Source: RGIG4097 sp964367645
GTDB lineage: Bacteria > Bacillota > Clostridia > Christensenellales > CAG-917
Length of the DNA: 46,523 nt
Direction of reading: 5' to 3'
NCBI GenBank assembly: GCA_964367645.1
Contig: CAYIYN010000001.1
Coordinates: 1 to 46,523 of the forward strand
Each line of letters opens with the position of its first letter. The first letter of the stretch is position 1. The notes beneath the pieces are model-generated. The model made no database searches and was not told the DNA's origin. It worked only from the letters and a program-made list of their open reading frames with translations. Below, piece after piece: positions 34,901 through 37,644 of this stretch. Made by a program: the position numbers and the translations under genes.

Positions 34901-37421
34901 CTGCGGCGGAAATCGCTTCGCCGCCTGCCGCAACGGCCTCTGACGTACCGCTGAGGAAAGGCTTGATGTCAACCATTACGTTGAGGCCACCCAAAATGTC
35001 ATTGCGCGTGTGCAAATACACAACCAAATTGTCCAGCCAAATTTCAATGGCGGACTCTGTTGCGCCTTGTTTATAGAGCGACAAGTGCACTTTTGATTTG
35101 ATGAGGCTATCTGTGCCTTCGGACAAGTCGAGGTTGCCTTCGACTTCAAGTACAAAGGTGGAATCGACCGTTTCGAGGAACTGAATTAGAGCCTGGAAGA
35201 GCAACGAGCCGTCGCCCATGCCGTATTCTAACGAAGTGAAATCGCCTTCAAGAGCGTAAAGCCCGACTTCGGCTTTCATCGCGACGTAAACTGAACTGAT
35301 TGCTCCCAAAATCGATTCGCCCGTAAGACCTTCGGAAAAATCCATAGGAGCAAATTCCCTTGCGTGTGCGGAAAGTCCCGGTCCGTCCTTGAATTGATTG
35401 ATGCGGTTGTTGAAATATTCCGCATTTGAAAGTGTTCCGAAACGCAATCCGAGTTTCAGACCGACGCCCAAAACTCTTGCGCTTTCAACTGTGCCGCCGC
35501 TTGAAGAGCCAAGCGCGATGTCAACGTCGAGTTCTTTGTTTTCGCCAAATCCGAGATTCCTAAAGACAACGGATGCCGCAGTAACAGGTATTGTGCCTCC
35601 TGCCATGTCGCCGGTGAAGATAAGTCCCCACAAAAAGTCGAGGATTTCCTGCGTCAGCGAAAGGTTCAAACTTTGAATGTTGAAGATATTGCCGTCTTTG
35701 ACAAGTTCGCACTGTGCAAGGATTGCGCTGATCATTCCCATCGTGTCGGTTATAGCGGCAGAATTCCCTTCGGGATCGGACACCAAACTCTGCACGATTT
35801 CGCCGTTATCAAGTTTGTCGGTGACTGCAGTGTACATATCGACCGAAGTCTGCGCTTCGGCTTCGGCTTCGCCGCTGAGCAATCCGCTGACCAAATCTCT
35901 CACCGTTCCGCCGAGTGCTCCCTTTATGACGTCGACGAGTTTGTAAATCAGTTCGCTTATGAGGGCGTTCATATTGACGTCTTCGATGACGAATTTACCG
36001 GTGCCGACTATACCTGACAAATCGATATAAACCGACTCCTGACTGCCAACGTAATAAATTCCGGCTCTAAGTCCTCCGTTATCACCGAGGATTTCCACAA
36101 GGAGATTGGTTTTCGCGTTGTCATGAGTGTTGATAACGCCGTTGATGTTTACGGTCAAACTGTACGTATCACCCGACAAGCCTATCGTCTTTTGCATTAG
36201 AGGGCTGTCAGGCGTGATAACGTCTTGCAACAGACCGGTCAGCAAAGTGCCGAAAGCGCCCACTGCGCCGCCGATTGTAATTTCCTTGTTCGCTGTGTCT
36301 ATTGCAAGGCGCAGAGAAAGATCGAGTGTGAGAATTGAATAATCTTTTGCCGCCTGAATGTCTATGCCGCGCTCTTGAATGGCGGTTGCGACATCAAGCT
36401 CGGGTTCAATGCCCGTTGAGAAGTTTTTAAATCCGAGAGAAATGCCGACTTCGTGGCTGTAATTGCCCAAATCGGTCTTCTTGCCGAATGAGTTTAGAGA
36501 AATGTCAAAGCCGAGATTAAGCGCAGTCATTGCGCCATTTGTGATATCGACTACGACTTCGATTGCCAAATCTTGAAGAGAACTGAATTTATTGAGGTTA
36601 AGACCGAGGAGATTGAAAAGTAAATCGACTATAGCAGTTTGATCCGCCAGCAAATCGCCGACAATGCCGGAAACGATGCCGAGCAGGCTGCCCAAAGACA
36701 TAGGCATGACAACGCGCTCCTTGCCGCCGCCTAAGTCAACAACGTAGGGATCTTTTATGAGCATTGTGCACAAAAGCGCACTCAAAGGTTGATCGCCGAG
36801 CAAATCGAGAAGATCTCCAGCGTTCATACTTAGCAAATCGGTGAAAATCAGTTGAGAAATAGTGCCGCCGAGAAGACCGCTGATGATGTCCGCCGCCCCG
36901 ACAAAGAGTTTCGTGAAATCGATATCGTCGGTTGAAACGACGTAAGCGCCTTTTTTAAGACCGGTACAATCCATCACCAGTTGGCTGTCGTAATAATAAA
37001 CACCGACCAGCAACTGCTGCGTATTGGAGAAAGCGCCCGACGCGGTGTCGTAATTGATTTTTATAAGTTCAAACAAAAACTCCGAATTTTCGTCGTTTTC
37101 AACGTCGAATGACCCTGCAAGACGTACGGTGAATTCATTTCCCGTTTCGTCTTTCAAATAGTCAAGGTACATCGTGACGTCGAAGTTTATGAACTTGTCG
37201 TCATTCCTTCCCGCCACTCCGAAACAGGCATTTTGGAGTTTATCCCAAGCAACCAACGGCGTTATGTAGGAAGGATCGTCTTCAATATAGTTTGGCGGTG
37301 TCGGGGGCACGATCGGCTTGTTGCCCGATACATCGCCGACATTGGACGTGGAACATGCGACGAAAACGCCGAGTAACGACACGACCAAGATCAAAAGCAG
37401 CGCTAATTTCAATCTCTTCAT
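10263..37421 (-). CDS. giant modular surface lipoprotein (9,052 residues)
   Basis: One unbroken 27.2-kb frame. The frame is open to 37478, but the ATG at 37421 has a perfect AGGAGG site and is followed at once by a lipoprotein signal (MKRLKLALLLILVVSLLG, Cys23), so I chose it. Layout: signal and Pro-rich spacer (1-50); about 16 beta-rich modules to roughly residue 6,800, each with a GIYYLDGKIYLD-like core, amphipathic alternating strands such as LSLDIDFAEVALKIDL, and often a Ser/Glu/Ala-rich linker; then about 14 Ig-like domains to the C-terminus. Tyr-rich inserts interrupt modules. There is no LPXTG or SLH anchor at the C-terminus, so the lipid is the likely tether. I do not recognise the N-terminal module. 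A groove-like lipid or glycolipid binder or an adhesin are possible but unproven. Cysteine is rare. A dedicated promoter precedes it. Confidence 0.93.
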   Translation of the reverse strand: MKRLKLALLLILVVSLLGVFVACSTSNVGDVSGNKPIVPPTPPNYIEDDPSYITPLVAWDKLQNACFGVAGRNDDKFINFDVTMYLDYLKDETGNEFTVRLAGSFDVENDENSEFLFELIKINYDTASGAFSNTQQLLVGVYYYDSQLVMDCTGLKKGAYVVSTDDIDFTKLFVGAADIISGLLGGTISQLIFTDLLSMNAGDLLDLLGDQPLSALLCTMLIKDPYVVDLGGGKERVVMPMSLGSLLGIVSGIVGDLLADQTAIVDLLFNLLGLNLNKFSSLQDLAIEVVVDITNGAMTALNLGFDISLNSFGKKTDLGNYSHEVGISLGFKNFSTGIEPELDVATAIQERGIDIQAAKDYSILTLDLSLRLAIDTANKEITIGGAVGAFGTLLTGLLQDVITPDSPLMQKTIGLSGDTYSLTVNINGVINTHDNAKTNLLVEILGDNGGLRAGIYYVGSQESVYIDLSGIVGTGKFVIEDVNMNALISELIYKLVDVIKGALGGTVRDLVSGLLSGEAEAEAQTSVDMYTAVTDKLDNGEIVQSLVSDPEGNSAAITDTMGMISAILAQCELVKDGNIFNIQSLNLSLTQEILDFLWGLIFTGDMAGGTIPVTAASVVFRNLGFGENKELDVDIALGSSSGGTVESARVLGVGLKLGLRFGTLSNAEYFNNRINQFKDGPGLSAHAREFAPMDFSEGLTGESILGAISSVYVAMKAEVGLYALEGDFTSLEYGMGDGSLLFQALIQFLETVDSTFVLEVEGNLDLSEGTDSLIKSKVHLSLYKQGATESAIEIWLDNLVVYLHTRNDILGGLNVMVDIKPFLSGTSEAVAAGGEAISAADGDTDIIGIIAALIQGIQLSDNYLEIYLATNLIKKLFTLIGGLPAEFAIGIEDEPFNGGIRVTLADGLNLTELELLVYAGIGGNFELDIALGNLNAGINEVPAGSNLDPADSEYQFVDVFAEPYVWLALNLGIEGTINAGTTPLGGGGDLIFGETLNLDYNLGVEASLDLKPLFDVLLKRTDAVYTAGNESELLIEISKDRGTPDQKLLIGIYYLDGKIYLDATNFGIDKVALELDLFEIILPLLLNSYSELTAEQMDSNNAAYYDGPRYSKGVRYKQSDEGAYKPVYEYIEIAAGESYIGVRYEKVGNNYVESASGTYKYVATGYTAIVEGDAYIGTRYEAVEAYVEDENGTFKWDYEGIYVNPKNEASAAADWQFDSANFDIAFELAAKLSTESFRIELVQGLAEFLWDTVGINAVGLDVWLELSWAESKNLLDLGVVVKDADNNETGKVQIYVDGLSLSIDSYHNKKSINPINGKEQFVFDGSDTGYTLMSLLSFDEFGDISLGLEQVFVELTGTIDLEAFNTDNSEWPVGDWVNLFLDPATTNESVVSLLDRLLIAFDIDYDIIQQLGFRIAAVLRFNPNKIGDINYLLSHSDIIIEIYNGNYEAVTDTQAHAQAARMLAITLLCDNPNAVTELATSTLYIDGNVDIIDDVHLKLAGMNLAALLSGVGANGESDAGAASDSEAEAAAETEPSILDTITTVIGGAIHGLTMDSESLTVYLASGMIGMIVGLLAGKQIDVEQFVQLNPENSYLRLDYGMNGYGLGISVGIDPLRLGIELTGLSIGFAKNKTVVNPYFPVIDSAYTGFDNFSDLSLDLTLELKLQLNQTTGVWEDGELPINDIISIFAQEIMLAFGVEITEDILFDIQLVLGANLSLENPESTQIVFELYNVVKGEPMLGVYMDGSDIWVDMGILSEKDFVIHDTQFASLLIGSIQGLLEGFGSSEDDGEALAASEGEEQEAFEILLALANDKISLLVTQQVIMSIIGLIINLTSTEGTDNSDIASAIERLPDYGMELSLDIDFAEVALKIDLASELINFGVYILQPKISANRNSKVESMISEARYKWSLDGNYSVLTVGDKAEGESQFNIAHAYEKNASVYTKTADTEYLVDKVYYKYTGAQEGDDRFQDYEDNKIVYFELEIAIEYGLDSTYILLDAASAALYDDADRYSKRVTDGVYVQDPNGLYIKDPIELGGLVDFIVGLDAVKGLVTGMEEGLVKNLLNALFQQLGLNIYLNDEMSDNFVLKLSGALDLEAIGFDDILQGKFDELEFSLELILAALDLGVELIFNPGEFTEAKLGIYLIEGEIFLDTSDLGGPQIKLDLNFLLGLIGVGSAEALTTADEEESASFDILGLLNVLIRRIILQVSPRYKGGGEFWYNNFDSIDILFYSDMLPAFIKFLLNIDFEMEGIDFDENQSGIFLKFNDADMDDKLSLGIKMVTATGYNVGLKLGLGLKLDIAKTDYEGIVDASELLHFVDITDYIVNIVGLINGDTADYYKPSAESYYTFLPNAEGAYMFDIASNAFRLIKADENIGEAQRYERHVVRNMAGALVYDSVPATQASPAVYSELTEINAIYEVVGSGAADSYKSRYFVISDTATQEIRVDIAARDYYVFSKNVQGTYTEDTILKRIFDASATISGVAADARYAISTAEKVYNYVESANGNFVFDASLDSYRAIAEGEVVSTQTYLRNVSLSGLSSDKLAYERYSTNYDSQNIKLSLNLGLSFDSKAIASNDRLGGLIENWLSDVLIAAKTTSVFGDTVLGRVSLKVDLAAVDIAALLGEDTFYVMTQDQIAAAADEDKFILEGGSYVAYDATRHASGVSNGTIAVYGKESKFVKFLENSDLDTIEIALELLELDENGEILLNSEGKPTIMAGIYLYRGMLYLDGTNLFDIAGNYSYVPNFTELLMRLITGEDATAEDSGEGASDNSALAASSADITVERDATLMLLYSDLGIQIVLMKSLIAMVLAVLLPDLGSVEEIFNVFDITLGFDSGRYEYEPFTDGLGTGVDEEAVIANIYEGTTYKVDTVTESAAGAYYKVTNGTDYYISIYDGTGAPAGATLYDVTFAATIEDDEAFTHAAVYYLQQDRVVTLSDGETAYQDVYGLVIPVFERYSYYDKITWSLNDTDGNYAVIGNWEGDEFADNAEFFLRSNYTLYIDDEGSLTGKSETNTTTYDVGTTYYIFYGCAYREIDHFADRAYGYELEYSGTNYRRLSPYTKIDEFYIGLDINVEDISLGIKLGGIALAFGASDKLIPDYVLNGVSRDNPEVVIPLMPFYESSVALNFSIELELGVTEGLLDIGTIFSKLLGDIEGIVIEMPETAKGYSSAHFRLDVSIILDMSKLTNSEISVEFFSITETGAEKLWIGLYYLQNIFYLDAAVLEMPKLSITSDLISGLIEQYLGDILVKDIYTENEIPSSADSEALSAASVVNSEFDVLLLISKRQLMVNIANKFIRMLIELLVEGLDLDDYISDQLIAGAGIQLNFNDGVDLVVEVTLGLEGDRYIEVTDRTQIQAKGVMEGVAVEGDYWFSSNNATGMYVFDAASGKYRAVAKGEVISGARFDRNELLNIGDIDANTTYFRRTSSDAGNLEATDAELNLLVAIRNLNISFMLEHNYTLTAEEIAEYQEITQIDRFMLTETIDITTSFKSGAENDIDLTEVLGYFFPEEDYDNLAAIISAMADGGGDVNRKIELVINVEIKFAALLNYFRQFDFNSGIGNINEDMSIMDIIEIFKNVIANIDSINIGDLLSYINASIIIQTTADRKFGNEYFEETHTLLGLYVVSGQFEKRSGAALEEIALEDRYDHYYENHTGEYFYNETTETYQPRYEGMDPLIDTFYSYDATYCYANPLGQYERVRGGLYIDLSYFSIPSIYINSYGLRDALASLLEGGISLGASESEALSVADDETASATALPLLSNEIAGYLTAFAWGIRITSMFIQVIVNPDYINQIIGLLMTGDSKLEFNYNFTKKPFVQINTDNATYFYKDYSQAEEDSLRVSNGSGPNLDELKVSEFRFEKVENDETGTYYIDSKGLYQLRSDLTAEQEAAYLISGKHFYTLSTYEAYIKVITGSGINDFHYQELTKATSIEKDNAEKCFVTFDKDGDNYTFNSEDNGAYIYVVNSYVLAETASSAQKEAALGDYAFYITTSGAGSYVNTGDGQYEYVSDTSPYTAIELYTFTRLNDEDMLVAQIDKTVRKPLITVQLYLWEYELGINIGSPEFGVQGYKYITKDEYETENGVAAPEYDLYIKAEDYLYGFIGGEETKNEWILNQTERTAYLNGAETDTGIKIVENYVNSDGSANNLRYMYYRGEYFAITVEDLYVFSGNEFVNVVSLFGGEGPTKVNFAADEMIDFTSGKNFANDPDCSNNPDFFLRVDIGESFDVYVRLTKAYLYEQEWYRNVYVKDTAENYERYGVDAEAVKYVRVTSENVLNVEYIDYASFEKSTQINGAEGTYYWNLVSRNFTLNTALENEPAATALSAEEIKSYVYDAWTRGYMSLSEYLYTYHYDVATYEEMNAILYATTLYSAYTEDEEGNYVWSDEERGFIEKPEGSVATTYRANSIEYVDSDDMYFISLTIRGGLYTTGYYDYVSVADYLDLLNAGREIPYTMASLINPLSPAYVAPEKRFTTNQGEYFQTSSDNFQYVLYTTGVETTLAEVLGGLLGDLDGVMVRIMESFTGEILFEIKINLAFKLNWTPGLSLEIYDLDLAIDMWRRENDATDQTDGTLTHFLGIYYTHDADTGIAGLCVDLEWIFGEGAKLAIDLSDYTIEELLAGLLAGDSEAILGGSSSEALTAASSESGGYVETAANPLLAGAYINILTRALAVQITKGFFELLLNALGVDLGSIELPNFMVKLKLNLAPWSVGFTLDVFTADGTQGVLDLTLVLQLFNGTEDSSVIDFGTIESFTAKDTTYKNITTIEQQPDVADNYINYYANFIRDDSVSYEDAYLKVGNAVNKGKLADGITDSGVVLADAVQVGPFVQKTDFKYYVKADEVYTETQFNEFKSEGIWMYRLPAISYVRVLDSALFDEYGAPIWDPEVKGDLYVLNDGINAMPYSTDVSNFTKVTDFASLSIDKAYYKPNRDFSNYTRVMSLNLNNLINGGDLDIVELLGDLETAEIGLSLDVDLELSDVINWTKQMSKFIDTDLYSYFEFILASISTSNTEFTSVIGGTLDLKVKLDIGNLIEGISGGAGVFDMLRGLEAYIKFTYNTNFHGADNIACVEIWAQITDEGLLNLYLNLGDIGRVVGFGDFFGKLKIEGIDLSGLGGETDTASAEAIAAAPEGTNTGIIPENIWDILNIILGQLLVANDIVAVGLNADLFGDLISMLSPEMESIAQYLPKLKITNDMDTSGVVINLGGGQPSIIVNLGFAAGYEEFITLAEYEGTYGEDWTGTTYIVADATGYARAEGTSGEYVLRGITTGGNNYSLIYGSVTAGMGVTRYALSGDSTFTVSESGQYIVTAEAYDKPEYLLKATYNEWAETDWSGVTFDIDSDGNGYISTTRTDLTSTSAYMMLSSTEYALIDFAYPEWAGNRYDVNASGIGFSESATGKYLKIGDLALRLGIGNLSLWLNKDKLTVATNSVGVYIDEEDTPITDYADFKQSTLSLDIGLNISLYGSDDTTNDANVVDLSELIGLVLGLIDSTGDYTGSIFRARITDEIGNAIGPFLRLNINAFLDFVDFTQTVIALEIIQYDDAGVLNEQALLAVYLYNDNIYIDGTALLGSTAKISIGGLGLSSILEDALGGFLGHEPATGESEAYAASIENAGNITLHDKAYLAAIINPQYFSLQLSLATINAIANRIYAARGDELHDLLPNLGDVFIESFGYVPNEYGTDDRTTHLSIAAKFTEGLYGSIDVMELGINAHKSGDYLAKLHENYNAATHAGLTRYNHILGGFVSLESGEEYSGQRYNIVAAGATERGKYIQSGDLYVKRTDAQLESAAVGTGFNFVSALEGDYKYQEDSYIVSETGDKVIAYSEVYNIETGAIGLDNIGVGLNLSLTITSSGLGAYDEGFNETFINWALGLLGGLLGGVDLINGYTALTELEKNGQNAYVALTFAERYGTWTELSDSEKDPNSTTYRNIAGVSEYNGSDYVVTTDTSYVAGKSYFKYEDTRYTGQRYDANGTANSSGTFKKVLSGKYYGTRYSLVEDEYVEDANGNYKSSFGITLPSQTFVIDIALKADINLPAILAYGISGIIYSDFALDITIGALSNEKFLSAYYLGSSRLEKTNNIYKLSPNGTTFSDALYVDASGLGLGKIKLQGFAGILGGKQATVDVNAGSTSDALTAGGVNASASSTEDETAIAAAMAIFLEIELESGRLAIKMERSMLDVLLGILGLDLSTLGITMPPIQSVALVLNYDLVPGNTTDKTAINNLGINAVLDSRGTVLAVDIKDLSVAIGKKTLDIEHLVDTVSYGYVGVTYSKSAGTSSLIQNIIDSINPALKIDIDRKVWTGAVGYNSGGGAETYVETENVYTKATLTGVRANQKWGSGTNGYRIYLFLDAVHPNRQTGEGNNLQIGIGFSNNSLYLKNLDIGSDFINGIINDTVGGIALQNDDGSPFIGLLKTGDGDTATYAYPTADTASEAMTTADKEKTAEAGTAADYSAYKYPLELVGLVEGLSLNLFNSNGYIPYYAGMSAIPAGRADDTRFISVQVEFNKDAFNELLVFLYCTVLGLFQNKMEGTTDGGIDQNQQETNYFIDMVKLANASAYNAGAVGQLYGDGLTSRRAYEFNNYALNGEHATNELYNLFEQIDQSLTNNQPTSVRVNLMEPYVRSLPATIYSWLLEDLITTLTGTNLAGLATFLASNTTQNLSKLVATILPLPFATATACNPTANIYIDLMPNAADYGLSGYTMSKGIQAIELYINCEKAGPGAAMNFYRSAITQRYECKNSTTINNLGKTYVVGNTSAIYRSEGFQYYANGNGYDDELSWSSGTSPHYTTKDDGSFDWLSLRITPYANSNTSIKDPMLGFLEAETAELMNGQVEAPEEIVVTDPGRRWATTSNGYSGTLNEYMLENGNIFPQKAKVTWTRNQLDSVGTTTLGDQDYLGGTAIIWDASAVNYTAATLDSSGRYFAGNVYGYALNVVLYAIPVYITNDYALSNIYAYVNTAPAGQEVSYEQKTLMIDINTASSKYNPSLPDLVRIRFLTGGTYTFGTYATNDEGDMLKARLQGNPTLGSDAEGNELLNDDENVYQLMPAYTAALQYNEDGSIVTETIGEAVYAVLDYSKLPTGRYAPAGTISWDYEGTLLRGTDDFSFGWAGGLYNVGFTYQWGGSNEIKDSVEVSVTGYDVNDSKITRLTKSDGTYLPNMESFDAFKLDSILSDGYSLADYVSSFTKMSGRYTSGKSFTDLSVKWDLTELYARLAAIAVEGNGYDYYKGIDVKVTAYVGGDIFNTVIIYDETGKAIAGLTGNLSTDSEYVSGNGNVAQPVTVRIYVAPRVFDSLENKSLVFDSYAFNEINDTSFALNAKVNFKNIDGLVTLSSGSLSIEAPYVLNSDGTTYSRATGLSSDNYTYQGFKGDGTLYAKLLIGTHTSGIQEVYVKINVTKMTATTTSVRVQKEATFNPKWYEYTWEEEGVEMNYNTLLVNYAEAGTTAHYMTPKWETIKYYSNSALTKPLENIYRAGTIYATVEADVLDTNGNPLGNVKTDTGYVSQRITLKLSVPAKSITKVYFYSGSGAEDLYGNGLINRMVEGNYVISDNELTNIANYTATGYAQFMSGGEAFNIMSDSYAENSDNYFNVAEWGDLRNGTVVVVELSDGSKEIAYVNAIETNTMAVSAAGGLSYVYMTIANQRIRIPLNLPNVSVTDITLDTTHRDGEGNLTGGTLTFDGNTLSSSVSYTGNQAAFTMEYNRLDSWVLPTYATVKLTDYDTEKSLEGVLGWVNNSAPTNAEIQNDANGDYVVRKLYFYDAALLRYPEGGLDVKIYLVTRSASGLKMKSMAPDVDSVEIDGFGTGGIALVSYSPFVEWIWPTTATVNFTSGTVAYNVSVEWNDTTLPGEQEIAAGQFTRIAYVGGNLAELEYTFQIVEDYILNFGGIQTATGYIYSLTADKFFEGLPETGTMTIDGNDETIGLDWNVDYDAAGYNGNVTVTVTATNGRTVDITVALDVAAVTVSGIVWENGNEIDPLGESSTAFGSGSNVSVALEGVETSVDGVKATYTLPADFYTNPGKYYGEAITLTVNLLYNTGTQSKAIAIDYEFTVLNKAISRIVNPLYRSIVVDPFMYSSFGSEQGGMNLPIALDAKLADGTVKTFLVQWPANSVIIAAGMVNPDNVLNFTYIYAAEDGAYYLVTDGDGTTIDFVAIEDYEEGAYEVGHSVARYSKGSTQPFTVPLTVLNRVVKSAQFSFDDFTLGSVTERYSTYVHTYGSTDSTKGNLVEIAYDNKTHLPISATVSNVYSFGDPDLPNKLRIKFAGSEEIKDYYITISIADIAEYLRSIDTSKDYATKATIRVYPTADMSVELFLTGNGKPMEIDFIFKAVNLNRYNSDVASPTMSFNDIRYSAANGKVFNVYSTEGGSDDAYFDGNYESDTTFYADGKFVTLSAWHSGHSLSDLSHVRWAGDSSRYLYKVLGNGTVDASGNVVTTLDSVSGEQVRDTSKTPYYYTYNTKSRTYKYVETLPVGYDATKYYVFVYTVSQSLSVDWDFTSLSYNYTGSDPVNGGSAYATAKITSPVNIVVGGATVANTSYTSVRVPVQITNSSISGISFTSENFADGANSSKMQMVGGVPTFTFDPFVDLDIFSEVNDFYKYFPNSGTVTLVGGDTVSVPITWDFGVAASAGSVSWEGGEYVIRAIIGGTTESVAEQKVECRFVVNSRKAQRVSTNGNESLEALTGYYDGVVASGQTYINPYEYLQSDMVLPDTLTVDTENGGAVTYSVSGDENYKLIWNFASFRPEYKGGVVYLQAFLVGADKTTQTFKVPFLVQKMIATSITTDFYLDEESNGTTLIAGSRNGSANSNYNSAISGGTAVTPYVISPLANKSYNLPQAYKVTFAISNPDIISAGVDMQNLEVGGWAATNVGTGWDESHRNSGINSRIFSYVTLSMPANFKVTVNECRNGTAPNKYNAGIQLGTGEKINIPFGITAVDMSGYSTTGLTSGTGGTTLTTKTANGAQIAWYGMAYAFDINETSNEPSKAIVSHAIVIASSSSTYTLPSQNNRKVIYVLTPVIGAVVDSTSAITDYISTFRPNGQKEGTQTTIIVARTAGLI
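12908..13055 (-). repeat. Tyr-rich insert inside an Ig-like unit of the giant lipoprotein
   Basis: The translation runs GAYYLVTDGDG, then FVAIEDYEEGAYEVGHSVAR and Y. It matches the Tyr-rich inserts of the N-terminal half (G-x-Y, then a VAI-like core, an acidic-Gly step, then R-Y). It sits within an otherwise Ig-like unit. A second Tyr-rich stretch is at about 11995-12110. Confidence 0.6.
24000..25960 (-). repeat. 650-residue Tyr-rich insertion in the giant lipoprotein
   Basis: Between the eleventh and twelfth core modules, about 650 residues are dominated by Tyr, Asn, Glu and short repeats such as GAGSYVNTGDGQYEYVSD, YFAITVEDLYVFSG and YRNVYVKDTAENYERYG. Alternating beta strands of the module type are scarce here. 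It appears to be an expanded form of the Tyr-rich inserts seen elsewhere (about 19410-19700, 19925-20290, 21200-21770, 22620-23150, 26290-26560, 27120-27390, 28240-28880, 31335-31720). Confidence 0.6.
29760..30410 (-). repeat. Tyr-rich insert array, middle of the giant lipoprotein
   Basis: At least three related units are visible, for example GAYMFDIASNAFRLIKADEN and GNFVFDASLDSYRAIAEGE, each followed within about ten residues by an R-Y or T-Y-L-R type ending. Together with GMYVFDAASGKYRAVAKGE near 27200 they define the pattern G-x-(Y/F)-x-(F/Y), D-A-x(3)-Y-R-A-(I/V)-x-x-G-E. Confidence 0.65.
33780..34125 (-). repeat. three tandem Tyr-rich units in the giant lipoprotein
   Basis: Three consecutive units of about 30-35 residues are seen: GAYKPVYEYIEIAAGESY ending IGVRYE; GTYKYVATG then YTAIVEGDAYIGTRYE; and GTFKWDYEGIYV. 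They interrupt a module between its amphipathic strands. The regular Gly/Tyr spacing recalls, but does not match, choline- or glucan-binding repeats, which are richer in Trp. Confidence 0.7.
37353..37421 (-). other. lipoprotein signal peptide of the giant protein
   Basis: Residues 1-23 have a basic n-region (KRLK), a leucine-rich core and a lipobox ending V-F-V-A-C with Cys23 as the lipidation site. The next residues (STSN) and a PPTPP-containing spacer are typical of a surface-exposed lipoprotein. Confidence 0.88.
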
Positions 37422-37439
37422 AATTTCCTCCTGCTGCGC

Positions 37440-37451
37440 CTTACGCGTAAG
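37440..37451. promoter_or_regulatory. 12-bp palindrome in the giant gene's 5' leader
   Basis: CTTACGCGTAAG is perfectly self-complementary; the flanks TGCG and CGCA extend it with one bulged base. It lies between the promoter and the AGGAGG site, about 8 bases from the latter, so it could be an operator or a hairpin next to the ribosome site. Confidence 0.6.
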
Positions 37452-37482
37452 CGCACGCCAGCACAGAATAATATACATTATG

Positions 37483-37511
37483 ATTTTATCGCCAAATAGT
37501 TATATTGTCAA
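37483..37511 (-). promoter_or_regulatory. near-consensus sigma-A promoter of the giant lipoprotein gene
   Basis: On the minus strand TTGACA (37506-37511), a 17-bp spacer and TAAAAT (37483-37488) predict a start near 37476 and a leader of about 55 bases. This makes the giant gene an independent transcription unit. Confidence 0.85.
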
Positions 37512-37565
37512 TGCAATTTCTTAAAATATTTTTTGGGAAAGCGCACCCAAATTTTGACAACTAAA

Positions 37566-37589
37566 ACCGCGCCTTAAATTGGGCGCGGT
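37566..37589 (-). terminator. terminator-like hairpin after the GH20 gene
   Basis: ACCGCGCC (37566-37573) pairs with GGCGCGGT (37582-37589). On the minus strand the stem is followed by TTTTAGTTG, a weak T-run. It lies 55 bases past the GH20 stop and just upstream of the giant gene's promoter. Confidence 0.65.
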
Positions 37590-37644
37590 AGATATACGAA
37601 AACATGAATTGGCGGCAAAAGTATGCGAAAAAAATATTTTTTCG

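Larger units (their letters stand above)
18065..35880 (-). repeat. 13 Ser/Glu/Ala-rich SEAL linkers of the giant lipoprotein
   Basis: A short acidic, low-complexity segment centred on S-E-A-(L/I/V/E)-x-A-A follows the LL-rich helix of most modules: about 35840-35880, 34885-34960, 32812-32895, 32010-32082, 30841-30900, 29060-29155, 27580-27655, 26140-26210, 23455-23545, 22015-22080, 20575-20640, 18965-19055 and 18068-18165. Examples are GSSEDDGEALAASEGEE, SADSEALSAAS and GSSSEALTAASSES. The regular position implies a conserved disordered hinge or loop between two hydrophobic helices. Confidence 0.85.
17000..37350 (-). repeat. about 16 diverged beta-rich modules with GIYYLDG-x-IYLD core
   Basis: The core motif, best seen as LLIGIYYLDGKIYLDATNFG (about 34222-34280), recurs near 36990, 36040, 35030, 34250, 33535, 32968, 32186, 30978, 29248, 27770, 26280-26570 (split by an insert), 23655, 22190, 20740, 19115-19235 (split) and 18305. 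Each is preceded by strands of alternating hydrophobic and polar residues and followed by a hydrophobic helix rich in LL and GLLG. Module spacing runs from about 0.7 to 2.5 kb because loops carry inserts. The copies are diverged at DNA level, so the duplications are old. No Pfam family is confidently recognised; a distant likeness to LppX/LprG or LolA-like lipoprotein folds is only an impression. Confidence 0.75.

Noticed and set aside
10470..36342. Dozens of plus-strand frames of 60-230 codons across the giant gene, the longest at 21966-22664
   Set aside because: They lie antisense to the continuous minus-strand frame, lack ribosome sites and domains, and their composition is a by-product of the codon bias of the real gene.
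10263..37421. The giant gene as a polyketide or peptide synthetase
   Set aside because: No carrier, adenylation, condensation or ketosynthase motifs are present; it has a lipoprotein signal and beta-rich repeats instead.
37422..37478. N-terminal extension of the giant gene to 37478
   Set aside because: It covers the palindromic leader and predicted transcript start, and the ATG at 37421 has AGGAGG and begins a perfect lipoprotein signal.
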